DNA from: Pseudo-nitzschia pungens
Taxonomy: Eukaryota > Bacillariophyta > Bacillariophyceae > Bacillariales > Bacillariaceae
Assembly: GCA_037355855.1 (NCBI GenBank)
Contig: CM074760.1
Location: forward strand, 1,046,501 to 1,110,500
Reading direction: 5' to 3'
Length of the DNA stretch: 64,000 nucleotides
Shown: piece after piece, positions 48,396 to 58,805 of the stretch
Layout of the letters: each line of letters starts with the position of its first letter
Position numbering within the stretch: the stretch's first letter is position 1
Notes under the pieces: generated by a model
Told to the model about the DNA's origin: nothing
Seen by the model: the letters and a program-made list of their open reading frames with translations, nothing else
The model's database searches: none
Program-made: the position numbers and the translations under genes

Positions 48396-48519
48396 AAAAC
48401 CATATCCCAGTACAGCGGGACAATAGCGTCGTGTCAACGCCACGAGCACAATGTCGTGCGGGTGATAGTTCGAACGTGTACCTGTGCTCTACACTGGATT
48501 ATTCGAAGTACGTGAGAGT

Positions 48520-49060
48520 TCGAATAGAATTGATTCCCCGACGTATAGTCGACGAGTACAAACTGAGACCACTGGAACACAACGGTTATGCATATGCAAG
48601 ATAAAGCGAGCATGCAACGGACGGAAGCAACGAGGCAAGATAGAGCCTATGATGACTCGGTTGCACACCTGGCAAAGTATGGGCACCATAGTGCACCAAG
48701 AACTGAAGCCCGGTCCCTCTCATAGAACGGGACATCTCATTTACACTAGTACTGGTGAATGACTTCGGAATGAAGTACACGGCAAAAGAAGATGCGGGTC
48801 AGCTAATTGAAAGTGTCCGAGCAACGTATCCTTTCAAGGTAGACTGGGACGGCAAACTGTATATTATTATAATACACATTAAGTAAGACTTAGAACGCAA
48901 AGAAGTACAAATACGTCAAACTGGCTCTGCAGAAATTCGAACACAGTATACCACGCCAACAGTATCACGGACCGTCGAAGGCAGAGAGGGTAGACATACA
49001 GTACGCCAATGCAGCTGACAGTACCCCATGAACACCGGAAGAATTCAAGCTTATCGAAAA
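48520..49060 (+). pseudogene. Decayed retrotransposon reverse transcriptase fragment
   Basis: The best stretch, 48722-48883, reads IERDISFTLVLVNDFGMKYT and continues KEDAGQLIESV, then DWDGKLY. It corresponds to the palm-domain region of LTR-retrotransposon reverse transcriptases, whose catalytic pair is VDDFG; here the first Asp is Asn (VNDFG). Upstream, in another frame, LRPLEHNGYAYA and VAHLAKYGHHSAPRTEA match the preceding part of such enzymes. Downstream, in a third frame, LALQKFEHSIPRQQYHGPSK and YANAADSTP match the following part. Stops and frame changes show it is dead. It sits at the edge of the minisatellite block. The superfamily (copia or gypsy) cannot be fixed from this fragment. 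Confidence 0.7.
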
Positions 49061-49950
49061 GTGAATGTCCTCTTCCTATCCCGGGAAGGGGTCAATACCT
49101 TATTGGGTAATCCCTGACGAATCCAATGGTATGGTGCTCCTCACCACCAAATTCATGTGTGGGTGTGTGGGCGTTGAATGTGTGCAAACTAACCGCCGAC
49201 TAAGCAAATGCCGTCCTCGACCCAAAATCTCTCGCATTCCAGCCTCATTGCCCCGACAATGGTGCTGACTCGCCTCCTCATCACCCATGCCCGCAGTGGG
49301 GACACACGTTGCTAACCCACACATCCCACCAGCCATGCTTGGTCGATACAATTAGCGGCGAAGAGGCTCCTCTATCGGTACAACGGAAACACTAACTTGT
49401 GAGTGACTCCAACTTGCCGCCTTCAACGTCGCAGTTCGGCAACTCGTGATCACCATACCGTGCGGCTCCCTTCAATCTTCCGACGACAGTTCCTCCGTTA
49501 GCCTTATTGCTCGCTCCCTTCAAGCAGAATAGCAACAAAACCACTATGCCCATGATTTTGCAAATGGCCGATGATTGAGATCGATTGTTTCGAACTAAGG
49601 TTACTGGCTCACTTCTGCGAGGACTGTTCCGTGTTCCACGTTTCGTTAGATTTGCCAAGATTACCATGGTCAAAGAAGAAGATATGTACGAGCTGCATCA
49701 CAACGCACGGACAGCAATCACGATTCAAAATCTTCCAAGGCACGACTGCTTTCAAATGCAAAAAACAAAAAATCGACTCGTTTGCTGGTCTTTCTCCCAT
49801 AGTAGCACGACGAGCATGATTTCTGATGAACAACGACAGTCATCATAATAAAAAGACGACCACATCTACTTCAAACTCGATCTCAAAATAAATCGATTGC
49901 TAAAACTCAAAAGCAACTCAACCCATCAAGAATACACAACACCCACAGAA
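49061..49950. other. Intergenic, possibly more element debris
   Basis: Short open frames such as 49585-49848 have no recognisable domain. No long terminal repeat pair could be matched by eye. Confidence 0.45.
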
Positions 49951-50601
49951 ATGGATCGAATTTTTGGAAAGAAGAAAAAGGCGGCTCCAGCTCCCGGCCT
50001 GACTGATACGTCGGCGAGTCTGGGAGGCCGGGTCGATGAAACGGACAAAAAGATTGTCGGCCTCGAGCAAGAATTGAGAGTCTACAAGGACAAAATCAAG
50101 AACGCCAGGTCGCCCGCGGCGAAGAAGGCCATTCAAAAACGGGCCATGGAGGTTCTGAAAAGAAAAAAGATGTACGAAAGTCAGAGAGATATGGTAGCGG
50201 GACAACAATTCAACATCGATCAGGCGAGTTTCGGGATCGAGAGTGCCAAGGCAAATATCCAAACGATTGCGGCAATGAAGGGAGCCAACCAGCAACTCAA
50301 GCAGACAATGAAGCATGACCTCAATATTGATGACGTCGAAGATCTGGCGGATGACATGGCCGAAATGATGGACGAATTCAACGAGATCAACGAGGCACTC
50401 GGTCGGAATTTTGCAACACCGGACGACATTGACGAGGCGGATCTGGACGCGGAACTCGAGCTGTTGGAAGATGAAATGTTTGAAGAAGAAACCGAGGTCG
50501 CGGATTCCACTCCATCCTACCTACAAACAACACAATTACCGGACACACCGACCACGGTATTGCCGAATGCTGGGGTTGGGCTTCCGGCGGTACCCAACTA
50601 G
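49951..50601 (+). CDS. CHMP5: CHMP5/VPS60, ESCRT-III-associated protein
   Basis: Single exon, 216 residues from ATG 49951, close to the human length of 219. It begins MDRIFGKKKKAAPAPGLTD (human MNRLFGKAKPKAPPPSLTD) and keeps the family's helices: DETDKKIVGLEQELRVYKDK, RKKMYESQRDMVAGQQFN and IDDVEDLADDMAEMMDEF. The acidic segment DEADLDAELELLEDEM matches the autoinhibitory/MIM-like region. The basic N-terminal half and acidic C-terminal half are typical of Snf7-family proteins. VPS60 recruits LIP5/Vta1 and stimulates Vps4 in endosomal sorting and membrane scission. The start context AGAAATGG is acceptable, and the open frame upstream has no similarity. Confidence 0.95.
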   Translation: MDRIFGKKKKAAPAPGLTDTSASLGGRVDETDKKIVGLEQELRVYKDKIKNARSPAAKKAIQKRAMEVLKRKKMYESQRDMVAGQQFNIDQASFGIESAKANIQTIAAMKGANQQLKQTMKHDLNIDDVEDLADDMAEMMDEFNEINEALGRNFATPDDIDEADLDAELELLEDEMFEEETEVADSTPSYLQTTQLPDTPTTVLPNAGVGLPAVPN

Positions 50602-51041
50602 ATTGTTTATCTCCTGCTTTTTCTTCGGAGAACAAAATGGGTTCAACCAAACTATTTTTTGCGGCCGCGTTCAAACGCTACAGAATACGTTCTTCATTTA
50701 GTGACTATGGGTGCTTCCAAGCATCTAGTCAATACGGAAGTCGTTTCCTATTCGTAATGGGAACAACTATTTTCACAGTCCGGAAATAGCTTCCTTTTTT
50801 AAAATAATTGTGTAATTTTTGTTTTAGTCACACGTAAGGTTACGCTCGAATTACCCTCAACAACTGATATTGCGCGTTGTCATTCTAGATAGATAGAGGT
50901 TTGTCCTTTAGAGCACTCGCAGACGGATAAACATTCTCTGTTGCGCCGTACTCAAGTTCATGCAATCTATTGTTCTCTCAGTGAGATGTTTGTTTGTGAG
51001 CCCATTTTTTTCCAAACAAAACCATTTCCGTGACAGGACGA
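50602..51041. other. Intergenic between convergent genes
   Basis: About 440 bp between CHMP5 and MCM2, which converge. It contains GTAAGGTTAC at 50834-50843 and otherwise nothing I recognise. Confidence 0.6.
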
Positions 51042-54000
51042 TCACGCCATGCAATGTGCTGCGTTTACGTCGAAATGACGACCGATCGGCTGATCAATCC
51101 CCGCTTCTCGTCCAAGAAAGTAACCAGCTTCTTGAAAACTGGCCCCCTTGCAAAAATCAGTCACGTTGTAGATGCGGCGTTCCCGGGCACGGGCCTCTAA
51201 TTCGTCGATGGGCACTTCGAGTCTTCCCAACAGGTCCTCCGATTGCCCCTTTTGGCGGAGCCGAATCACTTGGTACATTTGCTCCTTGCGCATCATGTCG
51301 CCCAGAATGTGCAGCAACAAATGGGCCCGATCTTCTCCGCTGGTAATGTACTTGGCAAAGCTGCGGCGGAGGGACCTCCGAATGGAAAATTTCTGGGCCA
51401 CGATGAAGGATTCCAGCATCATCTTGATGGCCGCATCCATGTCGTCGTCACGAACATAGTCTCGCAGATGCATCTTGGCGTGGGCTTCGGCCATTCGCAT
51501 GATGCTTTCCACGTGCCGGACGGCGATGGGAACCCCCCCGGAATTTTGCGATTCCCGGCGAAGGGCAACGTAGAGGGAGGCAACCTTTTCCTGGTCGAAG
51601 GCATTCCCCCTCAGGGTTGGTTTGACGTTGGTCCGGGCGTATTGAATGTACTTGCGCAGGAGCTCCTGGTCGATGATGCCCTCTTTTTGTTGGGCAACGC
51701 TGGTGCTCGGAGGGAGCGTTGCCTCTCCGTTGTTGAGATCTCGCGTAGCTACCGCATTCATGTGACTCGACGTGACGAACTTTGCCAATTGCTCGTCGAG
51801 GACCGGGTCTACGGTGTCCTGGAGGACGCACAAGATGTCGAATCGCTGCAAAATGGGAGCGGTGAGCTCCACATTGTCGGCGAGTGTATTGGAACTGTCG
51901 TATCGGCCACCGATGGGGTTGGCGGCGGCAATCACGGAACATCGCGCCTGTAGTGACGTGACGATTCCGGCTTTGGAAACGGAGATCGATTGCTGTTCCA
52001 TGGCTTCGTGAATGGATGTTCGATCCTGTTCGTTCACTGCAATGGACGACAGTCGATACAAAAGCAAGCGAGAAGCGCCAAAGAACGTCACCGGTGAGAA
52101 AAAAAAAAACTTTTTTAATTGGCTCATCGCACTTGCTTGGAAATCGCGTTCCTCGATTCGGAACCATTTCGAATTGCAAACACAAATGACATCGTCCAGA
52201 AGCCAAGACAAGCCAAAACAAGCCAAAACAAAACAAAACAAAACAAAACAAGGCGAGAGAACATCGGTTGCACTCACTCTTGTCGAATTCGTCGATCAGG
52301 GCCACTCCCTTGTCGGCCAGCACCAGAGCGCCTCCCTCCAGGGTCCATTCCCGCGTGACGGGATCCTTGTGGACCCCGGCCGTCAAACCCACGGCGCTGG
52401 CTCCCTTGCCCGTGCTGTACACGGCCCTGGGTGCCGTAGCTTCCGCGTATTTGAGCAGCTGGCTCTTGGCCGTTCCCGGATCCCCCAGGAGGAGAACGTT
52501 GCAGTCGCCCCGGATCCGGTGCTTGTCGTTGACGTTTTTGGGAACGCCCCCGAACAGGCTCATGGCGAGGGCCATCTTGCAGTTGTCGTGACCAAAAATG
52601 CTCGGCGCGATGCTCTGGACGATCCGCTCCCCGATCTTGGGGTCCCCGGCGAGCTCCAGGATGGCCCGGACGTCCGCTTCCTGCAGGTTGGATGCGGCCG
52701 AGGCGTCCTCTCGCTTTCGAACGTGGTTGGCCGTGAGAAAGGTGCTAAAGACCGGAAATCCCGACTTGAGGGTCAGGCCGGAGTCGTATTTTTGTTCGTA
52801 GATGCCCGTGACCTCGATTTCTTCCCCCGGTCTTGCCACGTCGATCAGGTCGTGGGTCAGGTAGACCTCCTTCTGGCGGGGAACCCGACCCGGGGGGACG
52901 GAGCCGGGAGTTTCCTGGAGGTTGACCCGCTGGATGTTTGCGTAGACCGAGAGATTGGTGTCGAGCCTGAACCGGGATCCCTCGCAGAGGGGACATTCCT
53001 CCGGCGTCATGAGGGATTCCGCGTCCTGGCCCACGCCCTCGACACGGATGGGTCCCTCGACGGCGTGGCAGTCCCGATTCATGCACCGATAATAGGCGAT
53101 TTGCAGCTTTGGATAGACCTCTCCCCTGCGTGTAACCACCCCGTGGACCTTGACGAGGTGGTCCAGATGGGTCCGACGCAGGTCCCGGAGCGAATCCATG
53201 ATGGGAATGTCGGCGATCCGAACGTGAATGTCTTCCCGGATGGCACCGTAGGAAGGAAAGAGCATGAGGGTGTGGCGGGTGGCAGCCTCGTCCAGGAGGT
53301 CCAGCATGTCCCTGGGAGCGTCGGCCAACCAGACCGCCAGCAGCGGTTCGGCTTCCATGAGATGGTGGTAGGAGACCTGCAGGGTGGCCTTGTTGGAGGC
53401 GCACATGGTCCGGATTTTTTGCTCGTAGATTCCGTTGGCCCGCTTGCGTCGCGCTCGGTCGTCCGAGAGGCCGTCTTCCGGTCGAAAGTGCCTCAGAAAG
53501 GCTCGGAATTTGCGCTGGACCTCCCGCCGGGTCCGGTCCTGTGCGATCCATTCCCGGAGGGGCACGTCAAAGGCCTCCAGGTTGATGGGATCGTCTCCGT
53601 CCAGCTCGGCCTCGTCGATTTCGTCGTCGATTTCGTCGTCCATATCGTCGTCGCCGTCGTCGTCCCCGTCGTCGTAATCGAAGTCTCCCCGTCTCCCGTC
53701 TCCGTCGTCCCCGTCACCGGTGTCCCGATGGCTTCGGAACATCCCCCTGCGGGCCCTGCGGGCATCGGCGTCTTCCTCCGCCTCCATGGCGTCCAGGGCC
53801 GCCCCGTAGATGCCGGCATCGCGGCGCCTGCGGCCTCCCCCCAGACCCAACCGCCGGTCGCGCTCCCGGAGCTTGGCTTCGACCTCGCGGCGGGCATCGG
53901 CATCCAATTCGTCGTGCTCCCGATCGTCGATTCCCTCCCTTCCGTAGGTATCGAGCGCATCGATCCGCTGGTAATCTCTCTCGGCGTTGTCCAGCAGGTC

Positions 54001-54498
54001 TTCCCCGTCTTCTTCCTCGTCCTGGTAGTCGTCGTCGCCGTTGTTCGTTCCCACGCCCCGATCGTAATCGTAGTCCCGATCGATCCCGTCATCGACCTCG
54101 TTTCCGTTTCCGTCGTAGTCGTAGTCGTCGTCGTAGTCGTCGCCATCGCCTTTGCGGAGGCGATCGTCGTCTTCCTCGAGGGGTTGGAATTCTTCCGACT
54201 GGAGATCGGCCAGTTCCTGTCGCAATCGCTCCCGTCGGCGCTTGCTTTGGCGTTCCGCGTTCAGGGCTTCCACTCGTCGGCGGCGGCGGGCGACCGGATC
54301 TTCGTCTTCGTCTTTCCCTTCGTCATCGGCAGCGAGAGCGAGAGCAGCACGAGCACGAGCACCAGCACGAGCACGAGCACGAGACGAGGGCCGCCCTTCC
54401 TCCTCGTCGCCCTCGTCTTCCGCTGCAAGGATGCGGCGGCGCTTGTTGGAAGACGGACGGGAGGACGTGTCGTCGCTGTCGTTTTCGAGATCACTCAT
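51042..54498 (-). CDS. MCM2: MCM2, replicative helicase subunit, 2 exons
   Basis: Exon 1 is 54498-52278 and exon 2 is 52036-51042. The 241-bp intron is GTGAGT...GCAG and restores IDEFDK-MNEQDRTSIHEAMEQQ, for about 1,071 residues. The N-terminal 280 residues are acidic and Arg-rich, as in MCM2. Then come PSYGAIREDIHVRIADIP, LVKVHGVVTRRGEVYP and a zinc finger (CMNRDC...CPLC). Walker A is LLGDPGTAKSQLLKY, Walker B is VALIDEFDKM, and the arginine finger region is QRFDILCVLQD. Most MCM2 proteins have SRF at this last point; the Arg is kept and Ser is Gln. The C-terminal winged-helix region ends VNAAHCMA. MCM2 is part of the MCM2-7 ring loaded at origins and driving fork unwinding in the nucleus. 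Confidence 0.95.
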
Positions 54499-54652
54499 TG
54501 CGATTGTTATTTGTTCGTTCGGTTGTTCGTTCGTTCGTTCTCTTTACGGATTCTGATCAACGTTGTTTCGGATTCCGATGGTGACGATGAAACAATACTC
54601 GTTTTTGTATCAATCCTCGATCAGACCATGGGTGCAATTCCTTGCAGAAAGT

Positions 54653-54673
54653 TACCGGTACGAGTAATCTTAC
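54653..54673. promoter_or_regulatory. Motif pair TACCGGTA / GTAATCTTAC
   Basis: TACCGGTA at 54653-54660 and GTAATCTTAC at 54664-54673, about 155 bp upstream of the MCM2 start. Regulatory role is inferred only from recurrence. Confidence 0.4.
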
Positions 54674-55291
54674 GGGTGGTATCGTAAGAGATGAGAGATG
54701 TTTGGGAAATTATGTCGCGGGAGGCAAGGTTGCAACGGTGTCATTGTTGTTAGCCCAACAACGAGGCGCGCAATTTTTACGACTATTATTAACTTCGTAA
54801 AAGTACGGTAGAAGTACGTACGAAGTACCCGTACTTGTGCGTTTACATCGCACGGTAATACTACTAATGTTCCTGGCTCAAACTTTCGCGCCAAAAACAG
54901 TTTTCTTCAAAATCCGTGTCTGCAAAACTTAGATTCCCAGAGACTCTCCTTGATACGTCCGGCATGCTAGTACGTACCGTACGTACAAGTTGTCGTTAGT
55001 AAAGCCGCAACAAATGACTCCTCAAGCATGCGCTTTTTGAAAGGGCAATTATTTTCCGCTTTTCGTCAATAACGTTTCCTCTCTCAAAAAATCATTTATT
55101 AGAATAGGAGGGCTATTGTGAATATTGATGACTGTATCGTACATTTTCGAGGACGCGGACGAACGTATTACAAGTAGAAAATAGTACGTACCGTTACGGT
55201 TGTACGTACCGTAGTACAGTAGTAGTATTTTGTTTGAAAACGGAGTAAGTCTTAAAATACACGTAAGGTTACGAGAGTGATTTAAAATCCT

Positions 55292-55392
55292 TACTACAGA
55301 ATTCCTATCAGCTGTCCCCGGGTTTCAGTAGAAATTAATAGTCGGGGACGTACCGGTAGAACCGGGGGACAGCTGAGAAGAATTTTGTAGTA
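55292..55392. mobile_element. MITE-like palindromic element, copy 1
   Basis: The left arm begins TACTACAGAATTCC and continues TATCAGCTGTCCCCGGG. The right arm is nearly its reverse complement and ends AGAATTTTGTAGTA. The two arms of about 30 bp could fold into a long hairpin around a central AT-rich part. Relative to copy 2 it carries 6 extra bases (CCGGTA) in the centre, which create a TACCGGTA. It has no coding capacity. Confidence 0.7.
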
Positions 55393-55592
55393 CCTACTCT
55401 AACGGGGTAATTATGTTGATTGAGATTCTACAGAAAAAAGTACACCTTCCAACGGTAGACAGTAGAATACAGTACGTACGAATACGTAACGGTATGTTGT
55501 ACAAGACTGGTAGTTTTAATTTTTTAAGAACAAAAAAAAATTGAGCTGATTTCAGATTCTCAGTTCAAAGATCGAAGATTGAGGAGGCATTG

Positions 55593-55687
55593 TACTACAG
55601 AATTCCTATCAGCTGTCCCCGGGTTTCAGTAGAAATTAGTAGTCGGGGACGTAGAACCGGGGGACAGCTGATAAGAATTTTGTAGTA
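55593..55687. mobile_element. MITE-like palindromic element, copy 2
   Basis: Almost identical to copy 1 over its whole length and in the same orientation. The arms pair even better here (CTGATAAGAATTTTG on the right against AATTCCTATCAG on the left). The flanking sequence differs, so the element boundary is sharp. The only possible target duplication is TA. Confidence 0.7.
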
Positions 55688-55711
55688 GCGTTGCGAATAG
55701 GCATTTACGAA

Positions 55712-55730
55712 GTAACCTTACTTACCGGTA
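55712..55730. promoter_or_regulatory. Motif pair GTAACCTTAC / TACCGGTA
   Basis: GTAACCTTAC at 55712-55721 and TACCGGTA at 55723-55730, about 390 bp upstream of the TM9SF start. A further GTAATCTTAC is at 55864. Regulatory role is inference. Confidence 0.4.
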
Positions 55731-56122
55731 AGCTTTTCTGTCGTTGCTAAGCAATGTAATTAGTACTACCGAACCGGTAGGAAAATACCAAGTACAAAAA
55801 AATAAGGTCACCGTGTTCACTGAGACATTGTTCCCCAAAGCGCAACTCTGGGTTAAGTTACTGGTAATCTTACAGTACGGTACATGACAGTATTTCGTAC
55901 AAGTAGTGTGTACAAAGTGCACGCACGATTACGAGTAATTACGAGCATAAGTGGTTCGAACTAATTTCCCGAGTCAGTCCCTAACACCACAGCAATTGTA
56001 ACCGAACCAACTGGTCAGTGGACAAAGTTTGCTGGATTTGTTGCTGTTGTATTGAGAATACAACATAAACGCTATTCAACGCAATAAGTAGCCTCAACGA
56101 AAGTATCGTATTGCGTCTTAAG

Positions 56123-58081
56123 ATGCCTCAGTGGAAATCGTTGTTCCTTGCCGTGGGACTCGCTGCCTCGACAGCGACCGTCGGTGCCTTCTACATTCCG
56201 GGCGTCGCCCCCTTGGAATTGAAGGAAGGCGACCCCGTCGAATTGAAGGTGAATGCCATGACTTCGATTCACACCCAGATCCCGAGGGATTACTACAGCT
56301 TGCCCTTTTGCCAGCCCACCGGCGGACCCAAGATGTCATCCGAAAACCTCGGAGAATTCTTGACGGGCAACAAGATCCAATCTTCTCCCTACAACATCCA
56401 CATGTTGACCGAGTCCTACTGCGACAAGCTCTGCCAGGTCGTCCCCACCAAGAAGGAAGCCATCAAGCTGCGCACACACATCAAGTATGGATACCACAAC
56501 AACTGGATCATCGACAACCTCCCCTCCGCCGCCGTCGGCACCAACTCGGTCACCAAAGAGAAACAAGTCCACTACGCCGGTGGTTTCCCGATTGGATTCA
56601 TGGATGTCACAACGGAGGTTGCGTACATCTTCAACCACGTCAACATCATTGTCAAGTACCATCAATACGATCCGGCGGTAGAGGAATACCGTGTGGTTGG
56701 ATTTGCAGTGGAACCCATGAGTATCAAGCACGAGTTCAAAGGCGGATACGACTGGGACGGCGAAGCCAAAGAGGGCTGGAGCAAGAAACTCGACACCTGC
56801 AAACCCGATACCCATTTGGAACGACAGGACGTCAAGGAATCCCAGTCAATCAAGCCCGGCGAAAAGATCATCTTTACCTACGACGTCGTCTGGGAACAAT
56901 CCGATGTTGCCTGGTCTTCGCGCTGGGACATTTACCTCTCGGAAGACTCCTTGGTTCCCCCGGAGGTGCACTGGTATTCGATCACAAACTCGATCTTGGT
57001 CGTTATCTTCTTGAGTCTCTTGGTCGTGAGCATGTTGGTTCGAAACCTCCGCCGCGACATTGCGGCTTACAACGCCCTGGCCGCGCTCGCCGACGAAGAG
57101 AAGGACGAAGACGCCGACGAGAGCGGATGGAAACTGGTTCACGCCGATGTGTTCCGACCTCCGGACAACTTCCCCATGATGTTTTGCGTCTGCTGCGGTG
57201 GAGGTGTCCAGCTCGCTCTCACCATTCTCCTCTCCATTTGCTTCTCGGCAATTGGTTTCTTGAACCCGGCCCGACGCGGTTCCCTCATGAACGGAATCCT
57301 CTCCTTCTACGTCCTCACCGGGATTGTGGCGGGATACGTTAGCAGCCGTCTCTACAAAGCTTTCAAGGGGCGCCTGTGGCAGTTGTGCACCGTTGTCACC
57401 GCTCTCTTGTTCCCGGGAGTCGCGTTCTGCATCTTTTGCTTCTTCAACATCATCCTCTTCTTCATGCACTCGTCGGCCGCGGCACCGTTCTTGGATGTTA
57501 TCATCGTCGCGGCCATGTGGTGCGGGGTTTCCGTCCCCCTGGTCTTTGTTGGCGCCTACTTTGGTTACAAGCAAGAGGCCATCGCGTTCCCAACGGTCAC
57601 CTCGACGATTGCCCGCGCCATTCCTCCGTCCTCGACCCTGATGAACCCTATGCTGGTAATGTTTGTCACGGGTTTCGTCCCCTTTGCAGCGGCGTACGTC
57701 GAACTGTTCTTCATCATGACCTCTTTGTGGATGGACCAATACTACTACGTCTTTGGATTCACTCTCATTGTCTACATCATCCTGATCACTACCTGCGTCG
57801 AAGTCACCCTTCTCATGGTTTACAACCAGCTCTGCGCCGAAAATCACCGCTGGTGGTGGTTCGCTTTCTTCGCACCGGGAACGACCGCCTTGTACACCTT
57901 CCTCTACAGCATGTTCTGGTTTAAGTCCCTGGAGGCCTCCAGAATGATCATGACGTACATGTTGTACTTTGGATACATGGGATTGATCTGTTCGGCCATG
58001 TTGTTGGTCACGGGAACCGTCGGAGCTTTGTCTTCGTTGTGGTTTGTCAAGTTGATTTTCGGAACCATCAAGGTGGATTGA
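56123..58081 (+). CDS. TM9SF/nonaspanin family membrane protein
   Basis: Single exon, 652 residues. The N-terminal signal peptide (SLFLAVGLAASTATVGAFYIPGV) is followed by a lumenal domain with YYSLPFCQP, NLGEFLTGNKI and SPYNIHM. These match the nonaspanin signatures YYxLPFC-P and LGExLxGDRI-x-SPY. Nine hydrophobic segments follow from about residue 290. RNLRRDIAAYN follows the first of these and HADVFRPP comes before the second. The protein ends GTIKVD, a KxD-type COPI-binding tail that retains family members in the Golgi. The cysteine-rich CVCCGGG and RLYKAFKG loop are also typical. TM9SF proteins act in Golgi/endosome membrane protein sorting. Coding bias is strong (C-ending codons), suggesting good expression. 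Confidence 0.95.
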   Translation: MPQWKSLFLAVGLAASTATVGAFYIPGVAPLELKEGDPVELKVNAMTSIHTQIPRDYYSLPFCQPTGGPKMSSENLGEFLTGNKIQSSPYNIHMLTESYCDKLCQVVPTKKEAIKLRTHIKYGYHNNWIIDNLPSAAVGTNSVTKEKQVHYAGGFPIGFMDVTTEVAYIFNHVNIIVKYHQYDPAVEEYRVVGFAVEPMSIKHEFKGGYDWDGEAKEGWSKKLDTCKPDTHLERQDVKESQSIKPGEKIIFTYDVVWEQSDVAWSSRWDIYLSEDSLVPPEVHWYSITNSILVVIFLSLLVVSMLVRNLRRDIAAYNALAALADEEKDEDADESGWKLVHADVFRPPDNFPMMFCVCCGGGVQLALTILLSICFSAIGFLNPARRGSLMNGILSFYVLTGIVAGYVSSRLYKAFKGRLWQLCTVVTALLFPGVAFCIFCFFNIILFFMHSSAAAPFLDVIIVAAMWCGVSVPLVFVGAYFGYKQEAIAFPTVTSTIARAIPPSSTLMNPMLVMFVTGFVPFAAAYVELFFIMTSLWMDQYYYVFGFTLIVYIILITTCVEVTLLMVYNQLCAENHRWWWFAFFAPGTTALYTFLYSMFWFKSLEASRMIMTYMLYFGYMGLICSAMLLVTGTVGALSSLWFVKLIFGTIKVD

Positions 58082-58805
58082 TCGTGTAGCGTATACATCG
58101 TGTAGCGTATTCATAAAGAGAGCTGTTTCCTCCGGCATTGAACTCTAATTTGCAAAGATATGGTCGGCGTGGCTCTGTCTCTGTATAAAGAATCTGTGCT
58201 GATGGAAGAATATTTCACATAACGCAAAATATAATGCGATCTAGTATTGCACCGGAACTACACGTAGCAAGTTTCTATCTACTTTATCATCTACATAGTT
58301 CGGACTCTGCATACAGTATGAGCTGTCCTCCAGTCCACACGCAGGTCAATCACTCGTTTCTCCGGAGACTTGGGAGGCTAATTAGGATGTGTGAAATGCG
58401 CACATTGCCGCAAGGCAAACCTCGCATCTGTTTCATGTACGAATCAATCCATCTCAATCAAGTAAATCAATCAGTTTAAAATGATGTAATAATATTATAA
58501 GCCTTGTCCAGTCAGCTTCTGAAAATTTGCACACGAAACCCGAGATAGGTACGACTTACGTTATTGGACCGAGGTTTTCAAGATTAGTTCTTCCTGCGGT
58601 AGCACCCGTAAGATCATTACGTACGTTCTCGAATGCTGAGTGATTGATTGAAAAAAATTAGAACTCGTCGTGTCCTCCCTTCCGTCGCCGACGCTAAGTC
58701 AGAAAAGAGGAAAATACGGTACGATGGGGAACACCGGTAATTACGACCAGTGGAGCAATTTCGATTCTTCTCTTGATCTCTTCCGTTACGACAGCATGAA
58801 TAGCA
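58082..58805. other. Intergenic, no gene seen
   Basis: About 720 bp between two plus-strand genes. It begins with a duplicated ATCGTGTAGCGTAT at 58081-58112 and is AT-rich later; no other feature. Confidence 0.6.

Larger units (their letters stand above)
46500..48420. repeat. Minisatellite block with CGACGC-TTGCTGCTGC units
   Basis: About 1.9 kb made of variable units of roughly 35-45 bp with the core TATCGACGC, then TTGCTGCTGC, then TTGCTGTCCCC. The first part (46510-46720) is a cleaner tandem with TGTATTATACTATCGACGCG. Embedded are seven copies of a 46-bp box (listed separately). All long Leu/Ala/Cys-rich open frames here are by-products of the repeat. Confidence 0.9.
54499..56122. other. 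Intergenic, motif- and repeat-rich
   Basis: About 1.6 kb between divergent MCM2 and TM9SF genes. It holds two palindromic elements (55292-55392, 55593-55687), TACCGGTA at 54653, 55351 and 55723, GTAANNTTAC at 54664, 55263, 55712 and 55864, and many TACGTA/GTACGT words. No gene is seen. Confidence 0.7.

Noticed and set aside
46729..48515. Long Leu/Ala/Cys-rich open frames containing a repeated LGYLFTVHNPRVEPSKT-like peptide
   Set aside because: They follow the minisatellite in all frames, and differences between copies change amino acids freely, so they are by-products of the repeat rather than a protein.
49585..49848. 87-residue frame upstream of CHMP5
   Set aside because: No similarity or targeting signal recognised, and two frames are equally open here.
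52012..54687. Plus-strand frame of 891 residues opposite MCM2
   Set aside because: It is the antisense shadow of the MCM2 coding exons, and it crosses the MCM2 intron only by chance.
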